A stretch of DNA of 20,372 nucleotides from Vulcanimicrobiota bacterium. Lineage in GTDB: Bacteria > Vulcanimicrobiota > Vulcanimicrobiia > Vulcanimicrobiales > Vulcanimicrobiaceae. Position 1 is the stretch's first letter; every line of letters starts with the position of its first letter. The position numbers were made by a program, and so were the translations under genes. The notes beneath the pieces are model-generated. The model was not told the origin of the DNA, did not search any database, and was given only the letters and a program-made list of their open reading frames with translations. The stretch is taken from the NCBI GenBank assembly GCA_014305015.1, contig JACRUB010000199.1, positions 1 through 20,372 of the forward strand. Reading direction: 5' to 3'. Below are positions 1-6,772 of the stretch, one piece after another.

Positions 1-183
1 CTCCGTATCCTGAGGCGAAGCACCCGGATAGTTCGCCGAGACAAAGACGAGGGGGAATTCAGTTCCTGGGGGATTCTGCGCGCGCCCGATTTGGTTATAC
101 GCTATGATGCCAAAAATGGCTAAAGCCAAAAAGACCATCCAGGTAATGACGGGTCGCGTTATCGCAAATCGGGTCAGCCACAC
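1..183 (-). CDS. RND-family efflux transporter permease, N-terminal fragment
   Basis: Only the first 61 codons are inside the window; the gene runs off the left edge. The reading gives a short cytoplasmic start (VWLTRFAITRPVITW), one hydrophobic segment at about residues 10-30, then a periplasmic start with the motif SANYPGASPQDTE. This is the classic beginning of AcrB/MexB-type resistance-nodulation-division pumps, where TM1 is followed by a YPGA motif in the porter domain. The start is well constrained: an in-frame TAG lies about 40 bases upstream, the only usable initiator before the RPVITW motif is the GTG at 181-183, and a GGGAG ribosome site sits 9 bases before it. Such pumps export drugs, solvents or metals using the proton gradient, with a membrane-fusion protein and an outer-membrane channel. 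Substrate cannot be told from this fragment. An upstream terminator separates it from the tRNA gene. Confidence 0.85.
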   Translation of the reverse strand, partial: MWLTRFAITRPVITWMVFLALAIFGIIAYNQIGRAQNPPGTEFPLVFVSANYPGASPQDTE

Positions 184-248
184 TTTAAAAAACTCCCAAG
201 CGCTTGTCTTACTCTTGTCCTACGCCGTGCCTACGTCCATTGTTTCAT

Positions 249-279
249 AAAAAAGGCCGGCAGCTGCCTGCCCGGCCTT
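249..279 (-). terminator. Rho-independent terminator after tRNA-Leu
   Basis: Reading the minus strand, AAGGCCGG pairs perfectly with CCGGCCTT, extended by CAG/CTG above a one-base bulge with a GCAG loop, and is followed by a T run. It lies 17 bases after the CCA end of the tRNA-Leu gene and before the RND gene, so it ends the tRNA transcript and insulates the pump gene. Confidence 0.85.
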
Positions 280-295
280 CAATAACACCTTACGA

Positions 296-382
296 TGGTG
301 GGGACGGTGAGACTCGAACTCACACGAGATTGCTCCCGCTAGCACCTCAAGCTAGTGCGTCTACCAATTCCGCCACGACCCC
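296..382 (-). tRNA. tRNA-Leu (anticodon GAG)
   Basis: The minus strand folds as a class II tRNA: acceptor GGGGTCG, D arm with AATTGGTAGA, anticodon stem CTAGC/GCTAG with loop TTGAGGT (anticodon GAG, reading CUC and CUU), a long variable arm typical of leucine tRNA, T stem GTGAG/CTCAC with loop TTCGAGT, discriminator A and an encoded CCA (296-298). The acceptor stem has a U-U mismatch at position 5:68; all other acceptor pairs are Watson-Crick. It lies 26 bases after the DppC-like gene on the same strand and is followed by a strong terminator. Confidence 0.95.
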
Positions 383-394
383 CCGAGGACAACT

Positions 395-409
395 AGGGTA
401 GCATACCCT
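395..409. repeat. Short inverted repeat at the end of the ABC permease gene
   Basis: AGGGTA-GCA-TACCCT is a perfect 6-bp stem with a 3-base loop, directly at the stop codon of the DppC-like gene and 12 bases before the mature tRNA 5' end. There is no T run, so it may be a transcript-end or processing hairpin rather than a true terminator. Confidence 0.4.
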
Positions 410-1329
410 CAGCGGGTATTCGGGTCAAGTGCATCTCTCAGACCGTCGCCCATATAATTGATGGACAGGACCGTGATCAGAATGCACAGGCCCGGGAAGA
501 CCGCCGCCCACCAGGCCACCTGGAGGTTGGAAATCGCGTTCGAGAGCATGTTGCCCCACGATGCGGTCGGCGGCTGGATTCCAAAGCCGAGGAATGAGAG
601 GGTCGACTCGACGATGATGACGTTGGCCACGTCGAGGGTCGCCTGAACGATGATCGGTGCCATCGCGTTCGGCAGCAAGTGCCGGAAAATGATGCGCAGA
701 TCGTTGTTACCAAGCGCGCGCGCCGCTTCCGTGTACTCGCGTTCACGCAACGAGAGAAACTGAGCTCGCACGAGACGCGCGACCGGCGGCCACGACAGGC
801 CTCCGATGATAATAACGATGACCCCGAAACTCAAACTCGCCTTACTGGAGCTTGCCGACACAATGGCCGTAAGGACCAATAAGAGCGGCAGCAGCGGAAT
901 CGAAAGAAACACATCCGTGATGCGCATGATCACCCAATCGACCCAGCCGCCGTAATAGCCGGAGATCGCGCCGAGCACCGTTCCGATAATAATTTCCATG
1001 AGCGTCGCTGCGATGCCGACCGTGAGCGAGACGCGCGCGCCGTACATTAAACGCGAGAGCAGATCGCGTCCGACCTCATCCGTTCCAAGCACGTGATGGG
1101 CAACGCCCGGCGCCAGCGGCGTGCCCTGCCAGTGAACGTTGTCGATTGCATTGGGATCATAGGGCGCGAGTTGCTGCGCAAAAACCGCAAAGAGGACCAT
1201 GAGGCCGAGCGCGACGATGCCTGCAAGCGCAAGCCGGTGGCGCCGGAAACGTTTCCAAACGGTGTTCTTACTAAGCGCGAACTCTTCTTCGGCAATGATC
1301 GGTGCGTTAAACGGAACGCTAGCTGCCAT
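409..1329 (-). CDS. Peptide-type ABC transporter permease (DppC/OppC family)
   Basis: This is an inner-membrane subunit of a binding-protein-dependent importer for peptides, nickel or similar solutes. The 306-residue length is normal. An OppC N-terminal region (TM at about 33-52, then APYDPN) is followed by the family signature HHVLGTDEVGRDLLSRL (79-94), several hydrophobic segments, and the EAA loop YTEAARALGNNDL to about residue 222, which docks on the ATPase. SFLGFGIQPPTASWG near the C-terminus is also typical. An AGGAG site six bases before the ATG overlaps the stop of the DppB-like gene nine bases upstream, so the two subunits are co-translated. No ATPase (DppD/F) or substrate-binding protein lies in the window, so the substrate is unknown. 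Its position after kce suggests peptide or amino-acid uptake, which is inference. Confidence 0.93.
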   Translation of the reverse strand: MAASVPFNAPIIAEEEFALSKNTVWKRFRRHRLALAGIVALGLMVLFAVFAQQLAPYDPNAIDNVHWQGTPLAPGVAHHVLGTDEVGRDLLSRLMYGARVSLTVGIAATLMEIIIGTVLGAISGYYGGWVDWVIMRITDVFLSIPLLPLLLVLTAIVSASSSKASLSFGVIVIIIGGLSWPPVARLVRAQFLSLREREYTEAARALGNNDLRIIFRHLLPNAMAPIIVQATLDVANVIIVESTLSFLGFGIQPPTASWGNMLSNAISNLQVAWWAAVFPGLCILITVLSINYMGDGLRDALDPNTR

Positions 1330-1338
1330 GTGGTGCTC

Positions 1339-2295
1339 CTAGTCGTATTTCACGCGCGGATCGAGCCACGCATACGTGACGTCCGCGAGAAGATTTGAGA
1401 AAACCACCAAAGTTGCGAGCACCAGCAAGTAACCCATTAACAGTGCGATATCGCTTTGCCCGAGCGCATTAAAGAACATGCGTCCGGAACCCGGCCACGC
1501 GAAAATCGTTTCGGTTACGACCGCGCCGCCGAGCAAGCCGGGAAGCGCGAGCGCAACGACGGTAACGATTGGAATCATGGCGTTTTTGAGGCCGTGCTTG
1601 AAAAGCACCGTGCGTCCGTCCAAGCCTTTGGCCGAGGCGGTGCGCATGTAGTCCGTCTTAATGACTTCAAGCATCGAGCTGCGCATGAACCGGCTGTAGA
1701 GCGCGAGTTGCAACAATCCAAGGACGATGGTCGGCAAAATCAAATGCGAGAGCCGGTCGCTAAAATTGAACGTGTCGTAGGTACTGATACCGGCGGACGG
1801 TAAGCGGAATTCGTATCCGAACCCATGGATGCCGTGCACTGCAAATGCGAGCTGCATCATTAAAGCAAACCAGAAGACCGGCATCGATTGTCCGAAGAAC
1901 GCAAGCGTGGTTATGAAGTAGTCCGCAAGGGAGTACGGACGAACCGCGGCAAAAATGCCGGCGGCAAGACCGAGGGTAAGTGCTAAGAGGAAGGCGCTGA
2001 CCTGCAGTTCCAGCGTTGCGGGCAATCGCTCGAGGATCGCTTGCAGGACGGGCTGCGAATTAGAGGTCGAGTAACCGAAGTCGCCGCGAATCACTTGTCC
2101 CAGCCACACGAAGTACCGGAAGTAGATGGGTCGGTCCAAGCCGAGGTTATGCTTGAGGCGCTCGATGTCGGCCGGCGTGATGTGCGGATTCTGGAGATAG
2201 GGCGCAAGCGGGCCGCCGGGCGCATTGTTCAAAATGATGAACAAGATCATCGAGATCAGGATCAACAGCGGAACGGCCTGCAACGTGCGGCGCAC
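1339..2295 (-). CDS. Peptide-type ABC transporter permease (DppB/OppB family)
   Basis: This is the partner membrane subunit of the DppC-like protein. An N-terminal TM (QAVPLLILISMILFIIL) is followed by NNAPGGPL, the periplasmic region with GLDRP and GDFGYS, five further TMs, and an EAA loop (about 215-242; YMRTASAKGLDGRTVLFKHG) preceding TETIFAWPGSGRMFF, all hallmarks of the family. The start given is the GTG at 2295. However, the only good ribosome site, AGGAGG at 2321-2326, is 25 bases away. A CTG at 2310 lies in the same frame with ideal spacing and would add LFNYV, restoring the usual xxxYVVRR beginning of OppB proteins. It follows kce after about 31-46 bases on the same strand and probably belongs to the same operon. 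Confidence 0.92.
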   Translation of the reverse strand: MRRTLQAVPLLILISMILFIILNNAPGGPLAPYLQNPHITPADIERLKHNLGLDRPIYFRYFVWLGQVIRGDFGYSTSNSQPVLQAILERLPATLELQVSAFLLALTLGLAAGIFAAVRPYSLADYFITTLAFFGQSMPVFWFALMMQLAFAVHGIHGFGYEFRLPSAGISTYDTFNFSDRLSHLILPTIVLGLLQLALYSRFMRSSMLEVIKTDYMRTASAKGLDGRTVLFKHGLKNAMIPIVTVVALALPGLLGGAVVTETIFAWPGSGRMFFNALGQSDIALLMGYLLVLATLVVFSNLLADVTYAWLDPRVKYD

Positions 2296-2320
2296 GACGT
2301 AATTGAACAGCTGGGATGTA

Positions 2321-2326
2321 CCTCCT
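2321..2326 (-). promoter_or_regulatory. Ribosome binding site that argues for a CTG start of the DppB-like gene
   Basis: The minus strand reads AGGAGG. It is 10 bases from an in-frame CTG at 2310 but 25 bases from the conventional GTG at 2295. No ATG, GTG or TTG lies in frame between them. Confidence 0.55.
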
Positions 2327-2341
2327 AAGAATCCGCGCTAG

Positions 2342-3193
2342 TTACGGGGTCCCTACCTTTTGTCCTGTACCCTTCCAGTCGAGCGGGTTCACACCCAAAA
2401 TCTGCCTTGCTTCTGCCGGCGTTGCAACCGGGCGGCCAGCTTCCGCGGCAATCCGGACGACGCGCGCGACCAACTCCTCGTTGGTCGCCAGGCGCCCTTT
2501 CGAGTAATAAATATTATCCTCTAAGCCGACCCGAACGTGACCGCCCATCGCAATTGCCACCATCGCAAGAGTGAGTTGCATACGGCCCACCCCTGCAACC
2601 GACCACGTGCATCCGGCGGGCAAATCATCCACGAGATCGCACAGATTTTGAACGCTCGCATCAAGGCCGCCGGGAACGCCCAAAACAAAATCGACATGTT
2701 GCGGAAACGTCAGCAGGCCTTCACCTTCCAGCTTACGCGCGTTGCTCAGATGACCCTTATCGAAAATCTCCAGCTCCGGTTTGACACCATACTTATCCAT
2801 CGCACTTAGAATGCCGCGCATGATTGGAAAGCTGTTCTCGAAGATATCGTCGCCGAAATTGACCGAGCCGCAAGTGAGTGTCGCCATCTCCGGTTTTAAC
2901 TGAAGCGGAAGGGAACGTTCTTCGGGGGTCATGCCGATTGCGCCGCCGGATGAAAACTGGACGATTAAATCGCCGTTCTTGCGAATCTCTTCGTAGGCGT
3001 CGCGGAACCGCTCAACCTCGTGCGTATTCGAACCATCATCGTTACGCACGTGCACGTGAATTATCGATGCGCCGGCCTCGCGAATTTTGCGCGCAACCTC
3101 GCCGAGCTTCTTCGGAGTTATGACAAGATGCGGAGTTTGGTCGGGCGTAAGTTCCGCACCGACGGGCGCAACAGTAATAATCAGTGGGTTCAT
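2342..3193 (-). CDS. kce: 3-keto-5-aminohexanoate cleavage enzyme / BKACE family (DUF849)
   Basis: This family of zinc-dependent TIM-barrel enzymes condenses a beta-keto acid with acetyl-CoA and splits it into acetoacetate and a new CoA thioester. Kce itself converts 3-keto-5-aminohexanoate in lysine fermentation. The 283 residues match family length. Visible residues are E14 (APVGAE), the zinc ligands H46 and H48 in IIHVHVR, S82 in FSSGGAIG, E141/E143 in ELEIFDKG, and R221-x3-E225-D226 in VRVGLEDN, which matches the third zinc ligand and catalytic pair of Kce. The ATG at 3193 is one base after the kamC stop; a longer upstream extension would only read through kamC in another frame. No clear Shine-Dalgarno sequence is present, consistent with coupling to kamC. 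BKACE enzymes vary in substrate, so the lysine-pathway assignment rests on the kamBC neighbours. Confidence 0.8.
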   Translation of the reverse strand: MNPLIITVAPVGAELTPDQTPHLVITPKKLGEVARKIREAGASIIHVHVRNDDGSNTHEVERFRDAYEEIRKNGDLIVQFSSGGAIGMTPEERSLPLQLKPEMATLTCGSVNFGDDIFENSFPIMRGILSAMDKYGVKPELEIFDKGHLSNARKLEGEGLLTFPQHVDFVLGVPGGLDASVQNLCDLVDDLPAGCTWSVAGVGRMQLTLAMVAIAMGGHVRVGLEDNIYYSKGRLATNEELVARVVRIAAEAGRPVATPAEARQILGVNPLDWKGTGQKVGTP

Positions 3194-3194
3194 A

Positions 3195-4808
3195 TCAGTG
3201 CTTTTGCTTTTCGCCGCCACCAAGCAGCTGCCATGCGCTCTCGATAAAAGGCCGGTCCATGCCGAGCAGGCCTGCGAGGAAAATCGCATCGGCAGCGTTC
3301 TTCGAATCGCCCGTAACGAGCTCGATCGTGTAGTCCATCAACTGGGCCAATTGCGCAAGTGCGGCATGCAAGTCGGCGTCCGGAGGGCCCTCCGGCATAC
3401 TGCGTAGTCCGCGAACCGCGAAGTGAGACACTCCAGCCGCAGACGCAATCCCCGAGAGATGCGTCGCGACGAGCGCGCAGATCTGCCGCTCGCGCAAGCG
3501 CGCGATCAGTGCAAGAAGCAGTGCACGTCCTTCATCCGGGGTTGTGGTCCGCGCAAACTCATCGATGAGCAAGAGTTCCGGTTGACGTTTAATGAGCAAC
3601 GTGTCCCGCAAGCGCACAACCTCCCGCGCAAATGAGGAAAGAAGTCCTTCCTCATCATCCGCGATCCCGACTCCAAGCCACGCGATGTGTGCAAAGAGTG
3701 CGACTTTTGCACTCGTTGCGGGAACGGGCAGTCCAAAGGCGGCGCACGCCGCAATGAATCCGCACGTTTTGAGACCGATGCTTTTTCCGCCCATGTTCGG
3801 GCCCGTCAGCACGGCCGCGCCGCAAAACTTAAGAGAGATCGGAGTGTAGGTGCGGTCCTGACGTTCGAGTTCACTCTGCAGCGGTAGGAAGTGAGCGCCG
3901 GTGAATTCGAACACGTCACCGAGTGCGTACTGCGCAACCGTGCACGCATGTCTTTGCGTGAAACGTGCTGCTGCGACGAGCACATCAATCGCACCAAGCA
4001 CGCTGCTTGCCTCTTGGAGTTCGGCACTCTTCGTACGAATCACATCCGAGAGACGCGCGCGCACGGTTTCCTCAAGACAAGCCACTCGACCCGTAGCGTC
4101 ATCGCGGCGGCGGAGCGCCTGAAGGGCAGCTTCATCCAATTCGAGTTCACAGAGATAATAGGTCGGTGCCTCGCGTATGACACGCACGCCTTGGGGGATC
4201 GGTCCGCGCAGCTCATCACGCATGATAATGAACTCGGCCGTCCCGCCGTCTGCGCGGTCCAGTGAGTGCGCGATCCGTGCAGTGAGGAGGGCGCGCGCGT
4301 TTTCAAACTCGGCTTGCGCGTCGCGCAGATGCGTCCGGGCCGCGGCAAGTTCGCTATCGAAACGGTCCTCCAAATAGAATCCAAACTTGGCGGAGCGTCC
4401 GCGTTCCAGCGTCCGGTGAACTTCTTCACACAATGGCAGCGTGTAGGGAGAATGCTCGCCGAGCAACGTTCCGGTGCGCGCGAGCACGTCGCAGAAGCGC
4501 TGAATTTCCAGAAAATTCACATCCGTAAGCGCATCGCCCATACTTGCACGCGCAATCGCGCCACTTGCATCGGGAGCGCTGCGTAAGGCCTCGCGTACGG
4601 CGTCAATGCGGCTCGCATCGAGGGCCGCGGACATGGTAGCAATGCGCTGCGCGTGCTCTTGCGCCCGGGCATGCTGCCCCGGAGCAAATGGCTCGAGCTG
4701 CGCGAAGATGCGGCGCCCGTAATCGGTGACCGGCTGGAGTTCGTCCACGAGCCAATCGAACCGGAGCGCGGTGGCAGTGGCCGTATCAAAGAACCCTTCA
4801 AACTTCAC
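3195..4808 (-). CDS. kamC: MutS-family ATPase, likely lysine 5,6-aminomutase reactivase KamC
   Basis: This 537-residue protein has the MutS core and ATPase domain but lacks the mismatch-recognition domain. Walker A is GPNMGGKS (336-343), Walker B is ELLLIDEFAR (411-420, with D416/E417), and VATHLSG (448-453) is the switch histidine region. The N-terminal half is helical lever/core-like and begins MKFEGFFD. There is no C-terminal Smr nuclease domain, so it is neither MutS nor MutS2. MutS-like proteins of this type sit beside kamB in lysine fermentation clusters and are annotated as the ATPase part of the reactivase that restores inactivated B12-dependent lysine 5,6-aminomutase. It starts with GTG overlapping the kamB stop by four bases (GTGA), and kce begins one base after its stop. 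The MutS-family ATPase is certain; the KamC role is inferred from synteny. Confidence 0.75.
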   Translation of the reverse strand: MKFEGFFDTATATALRFDWLVDELQPVTDYGRRIFAQLEPFAPGQHARAQEHAQRIATMSAALDASRIDAVREALRSAPDASGAIARASMGDALTDVNFLEIQRFCDVLARTGTLLGEHSPYTLPLCEEVHRTLERGRSAKFGFYLEDRFDSELAAARTHLRDAQAEFENARALLTARIAHSLDRADGGTAEFIIMRDELRGPIPQGVRVIREAPTYYLCELELDEAALQALRRRDDATGRVACLEETVRARLSDVIRTKSAELQEASSVLGAIDVLVAAARFTQRHACTVAQYALGDVFEFTGAHFLPLQSELERQDRTYTPISLKFCGAAVLTGPNMGGKSIGLKTCGFIAACAAFGLPVPATSAKVALFAHIAWLGVGIADDEEGLLSSFAREVVRLRDTLLIKRQPELLLIDEFARTTTPDEGRALLLALIARLRERQICALVATHLSGIASAAGVSHFAVRGLRSMPEGPPDADLHAALAQLAQLMDYTIELVTGDSKNAADAIFLAGLLGMDRPFIESAWQLLGGGEKQKH

Positions 4809-5704
4809 GCCGCCACCATCTTGCCGGCATAAGAATCGAACGCCGGCAGTCCCGTTGCACTTGCGACTTCTTCCAAAAACGCACGCGGCTCAAAATAGCG
4901 GTCGCGACCGATGGAAGCGACCGTGACGGCGATTACAACGAGCGGCCGTTCGCAACGGAGCTGCAAATGCGTGGAAAGCGCGAGGAACGCTTTGCCGCGA
5001 ACCGCAACCTGCGTCGGATCGCGAACGACGATCTGTCGCGTCTCGCCCGCCGCGATCAATTTTGCAACAGTGGATGGCGCAAGCGCGCCATCGATTACAA
5101 GCGCCGGTGCGGCCGGATCAGCTTTCGGAATTTGCAAACGCGCAACCAAAGCGCGCACCTCCGCAACCGCTTCGGCGGGCGTGCCTGAATTCGATGCGCC
5201 CGCCGCAACCACAACGGCGTGTTGCTCGCCGGCAAGAGCCGCTATGCGGTCCACTGCACCATCGAGAACGACAAATTTTGCATCCAACTCGAAGAGGCGT
5301 CGCACGCTCGCGCGAATGCCGCTCGCCGTTGGCGGCCCGGCGATTTCATAAAATGCCGATTGACGAACGCCTGCGTAAACAATCTCTCCGGCAGCGCTCG
5401 CAAGTGCCGAAAGATCGAGAATCTGCGCCGCCGGCGCGGCGGGCAACACACCGCGCGCCGTCGCAATCACCGCCCCTGGATGCAAGAGCAAACGCGGTTT
5501 TGCCAGAGCATCAGCTACGTCCACTGCCTCACCATCGCGGCCGATGGAGGTTAGTCCATACGGTGTGCCTTCAGCCCGCAGCGCATCGCAAATCGTAGCG
5601 ACCACCACGGTCTTTCCAACATTTTTGCCCGTTCCAACAACGGCAATCGATTTCGCGCCGGCCTTGCGGGCAAGAGAGAGCAGTTCGGCGCCGATTAACC
5701 CCAT
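4805..5704 (-). CDS. kamB: P-loop protein, likely lysine 5,6-aminomutase reactivase subunit KamB
   Basis: The 299-residue soluble protein has a single P-loop, VVGTGKNVGKTVV (Walker A at residues 24-32), followed by LTSIGRDGE (51-59), like dethiobiotin synthetase/CobQ-type or MobB-like NTPases. A later stretch has FVVLDGAVDRIAAL and VVVAAGASNSG. It overlaps kamC by four bases, and a P-loop partner joined to a MutS-like ATPase and kce is the arrangement of lysine fermentation clusters, where KamB and KamC reactivate lysine 5,6-aminomutase. The ATG at 5704 is chosen because it immediately precedes the P-loop domain; a longer open frame upstream merely reads mntP in the wrong frame. The start overlaps the last 10 bases of mntP. 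The aminomutase genes themselves are absent from the window. Confidence 0.7.
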   Translation of the reverse strand: MGLIGAELLSLARKAGAKSIAVVGTGKNVGKTVVVATICDALRAEGTPYGLTSIGRDGEAVDVADALAKPRLLLHPGAVIATARGVLPAAPAAQILDLSALASAAGEIVYAGVRQSAFYEIAGPPTASGIRASVRRLFELDAKFVVLDGAVDRIAALAGEQHAVVVAAGASNSGTPAEAVAEVRALVARLQIPKADPAAPALVIDGALAPSTVAKLIAAGETRQIVVRDPTQVAVRGKAFLALSTHLQLRCERPLVVIAVTVASIGRDRYFEPRAFLEEVASATGLPAFDSYAGKMVAA

Positions 5705-6258
5705 CCGAAGATCTTCTGCGCGATGAAAAATGCGCCGGTAGCGGCCAAAATGATACCCGCCCACAGTTCCGCGCCTTCCTCGAAGCGGCGGCCCAAGAAC
5801 CGGCCTGTCGTAATCCCAAGCGCCGTCGATGCGACTGATGCGACACCGATAAACGCAAGCGCAGTATAGAGCGGTACGCCGATGAACAGAATCGAAAATC
5901 CGATTCCGAGCGAGTCCAAACTGATAGCGAGCGACGCGATCAGCAGGCCGTATCCACGCGTCATATCGAGCGGAGTCTTCATCTCGGACTCGCGGCGGCT
6001 CTCGACGATCATGTAAATCCCGAGGCCGAGCAGCGCAATGAACCCCAGGTAGCCGGCGACGCCTCCGATGAGTTTTCCGGCGGCTGCACCAAGCGCCGCG
6101 CCGGCCAAGTTCATCGTGATCTCCGCAGTTGCGAAAGCGGCACCGATTCGCCACTTCACCGCTGGGGCGACGCCGCGCATGCCCACGCCGACGCTCACGG
6201 CAAAAACGTCCAGCCCGAGCGAGAGCGCGATGATGGTGATTTTAAGCAACGGCAACAC
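5695..6258 (-). CDS. mntP: Manganese efflux pump, MntP/YtaF family
   Basis: A 187-residue integral membrane protein with about six hydrophobic segments, the usual MntP size. It consists of two homologous halves: the first has ALSLGLDVFAVSVGVG (Asp17 within TM1), the second has IASLAISLDSLGIGF, the paired Asp-containing helices characteristic of the family. FAxAEITMN in TM2 and GRFLGRRFEEGAELWAGI near the end also fit MntP. It would export Mn(II) from the cytoplasm; the related YtaF branch is less well defined. Its 3' end overlaps kamB by 10 bases, so the two are probably co-transcribed, an odd pairing for a lysine-related cluster. The 46-base leader is too short for the Mn-sensing yybP-ykoY riboswitch that often precedes mntP. 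Confidence 0.8.
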   Translation of the reverse strand: MLPLLKITIIALSLGLDVFAVSVGVGMRGVAPAVKWRIGAAFATAEITMNLAGAALGAAAGKLIGGVAGYLGFIALLGLGIYMIVESRRESEMKTPLDMTRGYGLLIASLAISLDSLGIGFSILFIGVPLYTALAFIGVASVASTALGITTGRFLGRRFEEGAELWAGIILAATGAFFIAQKIFGWG

Positions 6259-6278
6259 CGTGCTGAGGTATGGAATCT

Positions 6279-6306
6279 AAGTAGGAAGTCCCTCTAGGGA
6301 CTACTT
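6279..6306. repeat. Hairpin between response regulator and mntP
   Basis: AAGTAG pairs with CTACTT and, after a four-base GAAG bulge, TCCC pairs with GGGA around a TCTA loop. One arm contains the response-regulator stop codon. No T run follows on the minus strand (AGATTCC comes next), so it is at best a weak terminator or an mRNA-stabilising or attenuating hairpin. Confidence 0.45.
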
Positions 6307-6715
6307 ACGCCTCGGCGAGGGTGCCGGGTTTGGGTTGCGCGAGCAACTGCATCACGGCCGTGCGCAGCTGCGAGATGGTAAACGGCTTATTCAAAAACAT
6401 GTTTGCGCCGGCGGTGCGCGCGCGCCCATCCATTGCGTAATTCGTATGCCCGCTAATCATGAGTATCGGTACGTTTTTTGTGCGGTGATCCGCGCGCAGC
6501 CGTTCGATCAAGTCGATGCCGGAAATTCCGGGCAACATGAAATCACAAATAATGATGTCGAAGTGCCTCTCCTCGCGCTTGACGGCAACGAGAGCGCTTT
6601 CGGCATCAGCACACGTGAGGATCTCGTACGGTCCCTTCTTTAGGACCGTGTCGATAAGCGTGCAGATTGCCGGATCGTCATCGGCGATGAGCACGCGCCA
6701 GACTTGTTGACTCAT
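6305..6715 (-). CDS. Single-domain response regulator (receiver domain only)
   Basis: The 136-residue protein is a stand-alone CheY-like receiver. The acidic pocket is ADDDP (Asp12/Asp13), the phosphate-accepting aspartate is D58 in IIICDFMLPG, the signalling Ser is S88 in LMISGHT, and the conserved Lys is K110 in FLNKPF. No DNA-binding or enzymatic output domain follows; the tail ends QPKPGTLAEA. It therefore probably works in a phosphorelay or by binding a partner. The ATG at 6715 is preferred; an in-frame TTG three codons upstream (6724) is possible. No histidine kinase is in the window. It is divergent from the molybdate-type permease gene (57 bases apart) and lies upstream of mntP on the same strand. 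Confidence 0.9.
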   Translation of the reverse strand: MSQQVWRVLIADDDPAICTLIDTVLKKGPYEILTCADAESALVAVKREERHFDIIICDFMLPGISGIDLIERLRADHRTKNVPILMISGHTNYAMDGRARTAGANMFLNKPFTISQLRTAVMQLLAQPKPGTLAEA

Positions 6716-6772
6716 CTCTGCCAAGGCGCTTCCAGGTAACCGCCTACCCCGCCTCGCAACCTGGGCCTAGAT

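Noticed and set aside
204..401. Small plus-strand reading frame over the tRNA-Leu region
   Set aside because: It reads through the tRNA gene and terminator on the opposite strand and has no ribosome site or family match.
3195..4808. DNA mismatch repair protein MutS or MutS2
   Set aside because: The protein keeps only the core and ATPase domains, has no mismatch-binding N-terminal domain and no Smr domain, and sits between kamB and kce; the KamC assignment fits better.
5705..6154. 450-base N-terminal extension of KamB
   Set aside because: It is an out-of-frame reading of mntP, Arg-rich and without domain similarity; the ATG at 5704 directly precedes the P-loop domain.
6259..6304. Mn-responsive yybP-ykoY riboswitch before mntP
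   Set aside because: The gap is only 46 bases and contains a single hairpin; the riboswitch needs about 100 bases and its conserved loops are not seen.
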